DNA of 64,000 bases from Heliocidaris erythrogramma (Eukaryota; Echinodermata; Echinoidea; Camarodonta; Echinometridae). Below the pieces are notes generated by a model. The model searched no databases. It had not been told where the DNA came from and saw only the letters and a program-made list of their open reading frames with translations. Each line of letters begins with the position of its first letter. Position 1 is the first letter of the stretch. Shown piece after piece: positions 50,301-62,300 of the stretch. The translations under genes and the position numbers were made by a program. Location of the stretch: the NCBI GenBank assembly GCA_025617745.1, contig CM046853.1, forward strand, positions 8,944,974 to 9,008,973, given 5' to 3'.

Positions 50301-53300
50301 TGCTTTTAAAAAAACCATATTGCCTCGTCTTCAATCCAGGGCAATATATTCTGATATCTCCTTCAAGGCCAGTCAATATTATATAAATGTATAATGTATA
50401 TTGTATATTGTATATTGTATATTGTATATTGTATATTGTATATTGCATAGTGTATATCTATCTTGTTACTTGTATGTATATTACATGTATATTATTTATA
50501 TAGTTACTTTTGATACTATTCCATATTGCACATTGTATACTTTATAACAGTTTGTGTATCCCAAACAAAGGATGAAGAGGGCATTCAAAGAAATTATTTC
50601 AGACATTCCATATACAGTTCAAGTGCCTCTTTCAGTCCTGGAGATTTTTTGTTGCTATTAATTATACAAACACATACATTTCCTGATGAAATCATACTCA
50701 TACTTTCATACACTTTTAAAAAACACAATAAAAGTAAAAGGTTAAAGAGAAAATAGCTTTCAGAAGAAAANNNNNNNNNNNNNNNNNNNNNNNNNNNNNN
50801 NNNNNNNNNNNNNNNNNNNNNNNNNNNNNNNNNNNNNNNNNNNNNNNNNNNNNNNNNNNNNNNNNNNNNNNNNNNNNNNNNNNNNNNNNNNNNNNNNNNN
50901 NNNNNNNNNNNNNNNNNNNNNNNNNNNNNNNNNNNNNNNNNNNNNNNNNNNNNNNNNNNNNNNNNNNNNNNNNNNNNNNNNNNNNNNNNNNNNNNNNNNN
51001 NNNNNNNNNNNNNNNNNNNNNNNNNNNNNNNNNNNNNNNNNNNNNNNNNNNNNNNNNNNNNNNNNNNNNNNNNNNNNNNNNNNNNNNNNNNNNNNNNNNN
51101 NNNNNNNNNNNNNNNNNNNNNNNNNNNNNNNNNNNNNNNNNNNNNNNNNNNNNNNNNNNNNNNNNNNNNNNNNNNNNNNNNNNNNNNNNNNNNNNNNNNN
51201 NNNNNNNNNNNNNNNNNNNNNNNNNNNNNNNNNNNNNNNNNNNNNNNNNNNNNNNNNNNNNNNNNNNNNNTGATGGAGAACATGCCAGGAAGGCAGACAC
51301 ACTGATGTCGACACTGAGAAAAATGAGTCATCTTTTCAATCATGAAAAAAAAGCTAATTTATGCATCTTGTCTCTAAATTGGTGGCGAGGGTGAATATGT
51401 AGAACCTATGCATGGACATAGCTATACGGGTAGAGCCTGCATGCCGTAAGTGTCTCTATGCTGCCATGTATGAATATCTGAATCATCAACATAATGCATT
51501 CTATGGATTACAAGTAATGTATGTTATCAGTATACATGTATTATCTACGATTCTCTTTCTATTTTGCATTCTTTAGTCTTCTATCTTATTCTTTTCTAGC
51601 TTATTTTGTATTAATTAATATATTTTATATTTCCCCTCCCTTTGAACCAACACCAACAAAAATATTTCAAATTAAATTTAAATTCTACTTCCTGATGCTA
51701 TTAGCTTTTTATCTGGCTTGTAATATATTTTCTATATACCATTTCTTTGTGATTCCATTATGAATTACTTTATATTATTTACTTTATTTACATTATGAAA
51801 TTACAGTATATCATACCCTAAAACAAAAGTAACATGAAAACATATCATTCACTAAAATAGAAACATAAACAGCAATTTTATTAATTGATTATATTTTGAA
51901 CATATTAATGCAGGTCTACATTTTACCCTAAGAATGAAAAACCTGGTCTTCATTAAAATCATTCATATCTTTGCTTCACCTTCGAAATAATAATGTATGA
52001 AATAAGTCAGACTTTTTAAAGGTTTTCTTACAAATACAATATAATCTCTTTCAATAAGGTAACCTTGAAAGTTATGATTACCATTAATTCTTTGTAATAC
52101 ATAATCACGATCATTAATAAACTAAAATTTCTACTTTTCATTACTACATGTACCAATTAATTCATAAAAATTAATGTGCAACATCCAGACATTTGCAGCT
52201 ATGCTGGATAGAAAAATGGTGAATATTTGTTACTGAAGGATTGATATTGCTATTTGATGGAGACAAAAAAGAAATCTTAACAAATTCAATACATCAAAGC
52301 TAACCTACCTGGTGGAGGAGATAGGTAGGGAAGATGAAAAGCATTGAAGCATGTCAAAAAAGGTGCATAGCTCATCGTTTCCATCTCGTCACAGAATAGA
52401 AGTACATGTAGAATTCAAAGTCAAGGTCTTGAACAGATGAGGTAATTATTTCTCAAGGTCTGAATGCTCATAAGTCAACACCACAGACTGGGTTGGTTAA
52501 AAAAAAACCCTAAGACAATCAAGACCAAGAGGTGATGACAAAATTAACAGGGATTACAGCGATCAGCATCGGTTACTCCACGAAGAAGCCACAAAGTACT
52601 CCCACCTAGCTGAAACAGGTCGCAGGAAGTAAATCCCCCGAAGTCTTCAATCAAACATACATGTACGATCGTTCCATCACCATCTCTCAGGCGAGCCATT
52701 CACTTGGTCTGTGATTCGGTTCCAGGCTTCCCATCCAACCACTACCACTACCACCTCATCGGCCTAACAAACCACAGGACTAATCATCCAATCAGGAACT
52801 AGCATCTTCCTCTAGCATCTCCTTCAAGCAATGGACCAAAAATTCTTATAGGCATCAACTTATTGCTTAGTCTTGATTGTTCAAACCAGTCTTCTTCAGC
52901 AAGGGATCTGATCCTGTATACTTGAAGAAATATAAGTTATGTCAAGAGAATCACTGACACTCACATTCCAAGAGAGATTGGCAAATGTCAATAGCAGATG
53001 CCGTTCAATAAATCAGGTAATATATTGATCATACAGATCATAGTGATTGTGAATTATTAGTGAAAGAATATCTTTTCTATTTAGAAAGGAAGTCTTAGGT
53101 TCTGCAGATCTTCATCAAACTTGGTGTATTGAGTGAAAGTTACTAACTGCACTGTCACTTAATCAATAATGAAGAAACGGCACAAAAACTGCCATATGAA
53201 GTGATAATTATTGTAGTAATCTATGCCATACCTGTATCTTTGTTGTGTTCTGTTTTTACACAGCCTTATGAAGCAGACTAGAGTAATGAAATGGCAGCCT

Positions 53301-56300
53301 GGGAAATGAAATCCACAGATGCCATGGATTGCAACCAACCCCAAAATACCACTGCTTGCTTTGCTCCCACCCTCCTCCACGGCCTCCTGTGTAGTGACAA
53401 CTAGAGCACAGTTTCACAGTACCAAGGAACTGCTAGGCGAAGCACATGTACATGTAGCATCAGTACTAGGAACTGTTCTCTCTTTCAATTAAATAAAAAA
53501 ATCTTCAAATAGTTATTGAAAAAAAGAGGTAAATAAAATCTTTTTGAGAGGTGTATATTTCTCCTTGTAAGGAATATAAGATAGAATTTTTGCTGTCACT
53601 CCCAATACTAGAATCATAATAAATGCTGCATAACATATTCTGAATAATAGTCCAATGTGTCAACAGACTCAACGCAATCTTCATACATGTAAGTCAAATA
53701 AGATAGCTGTTATAACCAGTTTTTTAATCAAAATGTGCTCTAAATAACCATGCTGTGTATTCCTAATATGGGACAGTGTCATGGTAATCAACACATGCGT
53801 TTGTAAAACAAACAAAATGCTTGTGACTATGACAAGCATTGTAATAGGCAAAGACTCAAGGTTAGATGTTAAAAGTTAATAAAAGTGGACAAAACATGTT
53901 TTCTCTTTTATAATATAGTGCAAAACTTTAAAATACTGGATTTTTATGTTAAATTTAAAAATTGAAACTTTCATTAAGAAGTTTATGTTCTGTAGATTTT
54001 AATCATCTGATATGAATTACATTGCAGATCTAGATCAGTCATTGTTCTTTCCACTCATATTTCAAATGTATAGTTGGCCAATTGGTTGAAAAGAAAATGC
54101 AACAAGTGTGCTGAGGAAAAACAATACACCAAATAATGGAAACTGCTAGCACTCAGGAAGTCTTCTAAATCAATGTTTTGCTGACAGTACATGAGAGCAG
54201 TTACAAACGTACATATACATGTATGACCCTTTTCCACTTGACCACATCTAAAGTGAAGTTGTCTCTAGTACTGTATAGAGTGGAACCAGGTCCAAACACC
54301 AGCTAGCTATGCAAATGACAATCTGAGCTATGCAAGGAATGCAGGGGTCATCCCAACATCCCTGGATACCACATCTTAACAACAGCTTGAGGGCTGAGGA
54401 GGTGGAAGTTGAAAGCGCACTCCTGGCGTGCTCACAGAAAAGCGTAAGCACACACACACACACTGGTCACTGCAGAAGACAAAACCCAAACGGCTTGAAG
54501 TCTTACAGAACGTAGTCTAGGAATCCTATGATCTTTAGACTTTTCAACCCAAGACAAGTTAATGTCCAATACAGTTTAATGTTTCCAATTCATTTTTACC
54601 CGTACAGTAATGTCATAACATCTATAACATCCATATACTTCTTTCATTACTGAATACCATATCTTCTATTATAGAAAAAGTAATATTACATGAACATAAA
54701 GTTATAAATGTCATGCAACTAGACTACAGCATGTACATTTCACCTAAATAGCTCCCTTGGTTTGTAAGCCCAGGTTAATATTGAAATATTTGGGGCCACA
54801 TGGGCTCAGTTTAAGCATTAAAATTGCCCATGATTTTTCAAATGAAGATATTGCTTTACATTCCAAGACTTCTCTCAGGGAACCCCCTACTGTTTGGACA
54901 ATAGATTTCTATCATATTCTCTCCAAATGGTTTTGATGCTGGAGGCAGCAGTCCAAGCTCAAATTTGTAGTTCAAGTCTAGAAGCTCCTGGGGGCCAAAT
55001 ATACAAAATTGTGTCAACTTCAGGAAATTTGCAAAGGCTTACAAATTAGTAATAAAACAAGAAAACACATTTCCTGATTGTAAATTCTTTTTCTAAGAAA
55101 GAGAACCGAACCAGTCAGCTGGAAAAGTTTGAAGGGATATTCTGTTCTCATTCATAAATATAGGTCTAGAACAAAAGGCTTTGCAATTTGATGATTGCAT
55201 ATAGTCATACAAAACCAGAAAAGAGTTTTAAAAGTTAAGTGTATTAGTGTCCTTTGGTCTAAAATTATCTAATAAAGCACTGGCAAAATAATCACTAGCA
55301 AAGAAATCTTGCTTTGCTAAAGGCCCCTGAGAAGAAAAACATAACTTTCATTGCTTCTTTCCATCTATCTAAAATATAATCATTTTCTAAGCCTACTGGC
55401 TACTTAGCAGACAGCCCTAAACATCATTTACAAGACCAAAGCACTATCTACAAGATGGTATCCTTGTCCTTATACTCCCATGTCTCAGCTGATGGCAGAT
55501 GATATTATTGCTTCATACATGTACACATCCTTGGCAGTTGGGGGATCAAAGATCCTCAGGGTGGTGGGTGGGGTGGGGTGGGGGGGGGGCAAAAGTCTGA
55601 TAAATCACTTTGAAAAACACATTACCATAGTTTTTTGCTCTAAAAAATTTTGCTGACCAGTAGTAGTAAATTTGCTGCGAGCTTGCACATTTACATGAAG
55701 TATGCCAGGTTGGGTTTTTACAAGAGCATCCATTTTAAAGATTTTGTATTGTACACTCTCTTCTCAAAAACTCTCCTAATCATTTCTGTTTCCCCTTACC
55801 CTCCCTTTCTTTTCCCTATCTCATTAGTCCTACATGTAAGCCTCCACTATCATAACCCTCTTGTTTTTTACTCTCCCTTGCTCTCATTTTCTCTCTCTTC
55901 TAAAGTGGCCATTTCCTTCCTTGACTAATAATTTCCCTCAGCATATATGTGAACCCACCGTCAATGTCACTGGTTCACATTAGGTTGGAAATCCCAGCAG
56001 AGTTGATGATAGATTAAACAGGATCTTCCCTCTAGATTCAAGTACACACACTTTAACGCAGTCCACTACTAATTGAATAATTCACAAGTGCAATTGACAA
56101 GTTACTGGCCATGTGATCATTACACATGGACTAAAGTAACGTGTGAAAATTTGATGTGTAACCTCAACTTAAACTCCTCGCATTCAATACAACACAGCCT
56201 TACAACAGTGTATGAAACCTTCATTAGTATTTGTAAATTGAAAGATATCATGAGCTTGTAGTATATAGCACGAAAGTGAAGTCGACCAGATGGTCTCTTT

Positions 56301-59300
56301 ATAAAATGGATGATCATTTTCAAACTGCTGAACTTTAATTTGAATACAAAGAAGACACTTCCAATTTTCAAATTCTTAGAAAATGGGAAAATAACAAAAA
56401 TAGCTATTCTGAGAAATCAACACATTGTGGATGACTACTGTCAAAATATTTGCACAAGACAAACATATTCCACATAATCACAAAAATAGAACACATTAAA
56501 TACAAAATTGTAGCAAGTGACAATTTAATTTTCCAAGTAAAACACATTTCGCATACAAATGAAAATAGAAAGACTGTTTGCTCATTCTCACAAGTAGGAA
56601 AATGCAATTTGTAATTGTATCTAAATTTCAAGGCGCAATAGAGGCAAATCCCATTTCACCAATCTCCTTTAAGTCTGCGGGAGAGAAAATTACAGCGGAA
56701 ATGGTTAATGTTGGCGCAAACTTGGATGATTTTTCAATATGACTATGCTTGTGAGGCGAGTCTAAAAGGCATCAGCTAAAATTTGGATAGGAAAGGCAGA
56801 TGAAACAGATTGTTTTTCCTCGTGTTCAAGTTCGGAGAAATGTGTTCAGTCTATTACACACAGGAAAGTAATAGTGTGAAGAAAATGTGAATTACTAAAA
56901 AAAAGATGCAACTCTTTGCAATTTTGTCATGTGATCATCTTAAATTTCCATGATTGCTGACATCAAAATACATTTCTTCTTGCTGCTTTTTTTTCAAATC
57001 ATTGAGAACAATTGATGAAGCTAACTCATGGGAAGAGCTTGTAAGCAGTGAGGGAGGAATGAGAAAATATTTAACTATGAAGAACCATGAAAAACTATTC
57101 CCATAACCATTTGTTCAACCATACACTAACTTTATTTATAATGGTTTGGAATATATTTTGGAAAACAAAATTAATTAAAGGACACAAAATTTGGAGAGTA
57201 GGCCTCCAATAAACTAATATACATGTACTACTTTTTCTGCCTCTTACTGAAAAAAACCCCAATTACTTCTCTAATTACCATAATAAAAACTAGATGAATC
57301 TTCGACCGTGCGCGGTCAGAATTTATGCCTCCGCAATCACCAGATTGGAAATGTATGGCATACATGTACACTCTAAAAAGGATTGGTCCAACAAAATTAC
57401 AAATCTTTTCACTTAAAAAGCACAGGAGACAGAAAATTTATTTCATTTCATTTTCATCCCGTACAAATAAAAAACTTACCATTGATGACTTACAATCATC
57501 AAATACACCAAGGAAATAGATATTTTATAGCAAATAGACCACTGTCCCCTTGAAATTTCTAAAATAGGTAGGCCTAGACTCCATACATCACGAACCATTT
57601 TTATGTATATAATGACCTCTATGACCTTTGAACTTTGACCCTAAAATCTAATCAGTTCATCGTCCCTCACATATGCATACATGGGCCAGGTTAGAGGTTG
57701 ATCCGTCAAACAGTTCTGAAGTTATTGCGAGAACAAACCATTTTTATGTATATAATGGCGCCTCTGACCTTTGAACTTGACCTTGAGACGGTAAAATCTC
57801 ATCAGTTCATCGTCCCTCACATATGCATACATGGGCCAAATTAGAAGCTGATCCGTCAAACAGTTCTGAAGTTATTGCGAGAACAAACCATTTTTATGTA
57901 CATAATTACATGTACCTCTGTTGACCTTTGACCTTGAGACCCCAAAATCTAATCAGTTCATCGTCCCTCCCATATGCATACATGGGCCAAGTTACAAACT
58001 GATCAAAAAAAAAGTTTTGAAGTTATCGCGAGAACGAAAAAGGGGACGGACGGACGTACGACCCGAAAACATAATGCCTCCGGCTACCACCTATGGTGGG
58101 CGGAGGCATAATAAGGCACTTCCCTTTCAACCAGTAAAAAAATTCAAATGGATATTTAGTCAGAGCCCCCTCCCCTGTAGTGTAAAACCAGAAACATTTG
58201 CGACATGAAATTTTCACTAATTTGTAAAATGGCAGCCAGATGGGTCATATTTTATTTTCATTTGGAATTATTCAATGATATTTTTGCAAATTTGTCACAT
58301 CTACCAAAAGTTTGCATTGCTTTATTTCATGATAAACTGCTGATCTTGTTAAGTTATTTGTTATTTTAAGAAAAAAGAACAGAAAAACTTGTCTGTAAAA
58401 TTGAAAGAACTTTTTATGCATTTTAAGTTAGATTTATTTTATAATTATGATGAATTTATAATTCTCTATAGAATTGAGATGTGATAGAACCCCACATGCA
58501 TCAATGAATTACTTTACTTTATACCAATGTTGTATTAGTCAAATGAATTCATTGAAAGAAAAATATTTCAGTTAGATGTGAATTTCAAATCTGATAATAT
58601 TTATGTACATGGAATACCAACTGCATTTGAAGACATTTAATTCCATAATTCATTTCTAACTTATGCTTTGATGTATAGTAAATTATTTGAAACGTTTTGT
58701 CGGTAGATATATTTCAATTGCCATGCAATTGTACATTTTTAATGCATATGGTTTAATTAATGTTAAAAAAAAAAAATCCTTTGAGGGAAAATGATTATAG
58801 TTAGAAAAGGAAAATTGTAGAAAATAAAGGATATACATGTATGCTTCTTGATATAATTTAGTAACTTGGTAAGTTTTTAATCAATTATAAAAAACCCAAA
58901 CGTATTGAATGTGATTTACAGATTACTACCCTTATTTAAAAATGAGGACATTTTTCTGATAGGATGGAATATTATGTAAGGTAACATTATTATGAAATGT
59001 ATAAATTTGTCTCCATGATTACTTCTCCCTCTTATTTATATTTTCTCTCTATTGATCCTTCCACCTGTTTTCTTGAGGACATTGCTCCACTTACCTACAT
59101 TCCTTTCCTTTCATCCCTATTCACCTTAAATATTTTGTTCTCTCCTAGGTCCATTGAACCTTGCCTACCATACCATCTACTGTGACTCACTGACCATCCA
59201 ACCCCGACTCACTTGTCACATGACCCATTCTATCTTTTCTCATAGGTACACACTTCTTGCAGACTTCTGATTGGTTATTTTTGTTTATGTATTTGCCAGC

Positions 59301-62300
59301 CATTTTGAACTTATATTAAAACATACATCAGTGCATCTCAAGTCTTCTAGCCTGCAAGACCTGTTTTGTTGTGTCTGCTATGTTATATTAAAATGGCAAA
59401 ATTAATATTATTAAAAGTTATATAGTCAACACTATGTTATTCATTTACCACTTATTCAAAGCAAGTTGTGTGTTGTATGTCATATGTTGTATACATGATG
59501 ATTTGTACTTGTAAATTATATATACTTATTTACAGTGCATACATTGCACAGACATACCTGCTGTACCAGCGGGCAATTCTTGATGCATATATAAGTGATA
59601 CTTATTGTCATAAATAGTGGATACATAATAATACTAAGAAACTGGCTCATTTGGGGGGGGGGGGGGGTGGGTATGTGTGTGTGAAAGACATTATCAATCA
59701 AATATGATTATTACGTCGGGATCAACCTTTAACATCACCATATACGAGATTCGAATTTGGGTCTGTTACCGCGAGACCAACTCCTGATCCCTATTATGAG
59801 ATTACATTGCCCTTGTCTTCAGGCAATATGATTATAGCAATCACAGAACGATAACTCCTTGATTATAGTAGGGCAATATATTCTCATATCTCCCACAAAG
59901 CCAGTCAAAATAGCCCCCCAAATATTTGATTGTATTTGTTTGTATATTGAATTTTGCATCATATAAGATGGATTCCTTGAAAGAAGGTTTCTGTTTGGTC
60001 AGATTCACTCTTCTTGCTATTGCATAATTCGTTAATGGCCACGACCGTGGTATATACAATTTCAACATGCTTATTTGTGTACAAAATCCCACAGGGCCAA
60101 GGTATCGATAACTTCTTATCACAAGCAGTTTTCCATCGTAGTACATGCTCATCATCAAATATACCATAAAATTAATGTGCATCCATAGATATAGAATTTT
60201 CTCTTTATATCTCACCTTGGCCTACAGCCTTGGTGACATATAATGCACTTGGGAAATTCTAAAGCTATGGATGCACATATTCTGGTATATTCAACTCCAG
60301 ACTCCAGAGCATGTACGGTATAATATTGCATATTATTACCTATACAGGGCATTTTAGCTGCAAAATAAACAAGAGCCCCAGGGGGCACGACGCTCACCTG
60401 AGGTGGATCAATTCACATCTGGTGCATGTTCTATCTAGCACCACCAGGAGATATGTTAGAAATTGAAACAACTAGGAGGATGTACATGAGATGTTAGAAA
60501 TTAACATAATCCCCCCCCCATGGTCTACAATGTCATGTATTATATGAATCTCCTACATCTAAGGATGATTCCCACCAAGTGTGGTTGAATCATACAACAA
60601 ATCATGCAAAGAATGTACATTTCCCCTCCTGCATATTAACCTCGCCCTCGCAGGACCTCTATGGGGCCACCCTGAGAATTTCATGAACAACTTTCATTCT
60701 TCATCTATAGAGGTATCTCTATACACAATACCAAGTCTGAGCTTCCTACCAAGTTCGGTTAAATTCCAATCATGGGTTTTGGAGAAGCTGAAAATGTAAA
60801 AAGTTTATGGATGGCGGACAACTTGCCCCCCCCCCCCCTCCAGTATGTTACCCCCACAGACCCCCTATAGGGCCACCCAGAAAAAATTCGTGAACAACTT
60901 TCATTTTTCGTCTGTAGAGGTATCTCCATACACAATACCAAGTCTGAGCTATTCCTGGTTCTGGAGAAGAAGATGTTTGAAATTTACATAGCTTTTACAC
61001 TTGGGGGCCCTCCCCCTGGGCCCCCCTGGGGGCCACATGTACCATTTTAGCAACTTTGGATTCCTTATCCCTAAGGATGATTCCTACCAAGTTTGGTTGA
61101 ATTCCGATCATGTGTTTTGGAGAAGAAGATCAGAATGTACATTTTGCTGGCAGCGCCCCCCCCCCTCCAGTATGTTACCCCCACAGGGCCCCTATAGGGC
61201 CACTCAGAGAAATTTCATGAACAACATTCATTCTTCATCTATAGAGGTATCTCCATACACAATACCAAGTCTGAGCTATGCCTGGTTCTGGAGAAGAAGA
61301 TGTTTGAAATTTACATAGCTTTTACAATTGGGGGCCTTCCCCCTGGGCCCCCTGGGGGCCACATGTACCATTTTAGCAACTTTGGGTCCCCTACCCCTAA
61401 GGATGATTCCTACCAAGTTTGGTTGAATTCCGATCATGGGTTTTGGAGAAGATGATGAAAGTGTAAAAAGTTAACGGACGACGGACGCCGGACAAATATC
61501 CATCGCAATAGCTCACTCGAGCCTTAGGCTCAGGTGAGCTAAAAAGCTGTATTTTGTACACTACATCCGAATCTGTTACCGGAACGGGCAATTCATATTG
61601 CCCTCTTCCGGGTTTTCCCCATAGACACAATGTACTAAGAAAGAGGGTAACATTTTGCCATATTCCACCCTTTCTTGTCAAAGTGCATACGTGCAGTATT
61701 GTGTATGCGTTAAAGTGAACAAAGGCTTAAACAATGGATACACGCGGTAACAATTTACGTCACAATTGCTTGGCCCAGATTACATACCTGTATGAATAAC
61801 CTGGAATCTGACTGAGGGACTGACAGGCAAACAGACGTGTTTGTAATTGCTACAAAATAGGCATATACATGATATAGGTAATAATAATACTGACTGGCTC
61901 TACTTCCGGTGAATATCGAAAATATTGCTTTTAAAAGAACCATATTGCCCTCGTCTTCAATCCAGGGCAATATATTCTGATATCTCCTTCAAGGCCAGTC
62001 AATATTATATAAATGTATAATGTATATTGTATATTGTATATTGTATATTGTATATTGTATATTGTATATTGCATAGTGTATATCTATCTTGTTACTTGTA
62101 TATGTATATTACATGTATATTATTTATATAGTTACTTTTGATACTATTCCATATTGCACATTGTATACTTTATAACAGTTTGTGTATCCCAAACAAAGGA
62201 TGAAGAGGGCATTCAAAGAAATTATTTCAGACATTCCATATACAGTTCAAGTGCCTCTTTCAGTCCTGGAGATTTTTGTTGCTATTAATTATACAAACAC

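Larger units (their letters stand above)
39681..50770. repeat. 11.1-kb duplicated block, copy A
   Basis: Nearly identical, in the same order and orientation, to 51271-62398. It ends exactly at the N run. Differences are scattered substitutions and small indels, about 1-2% by eye. Probably one haplotype or contig end. Confidence 0.95.

Noticed and set aside
50594..51343. Open frames of 184-249 codons near 50.6-51.3 kb
   Set aside because: They run through the 500 N gap and contain no real coding signal.
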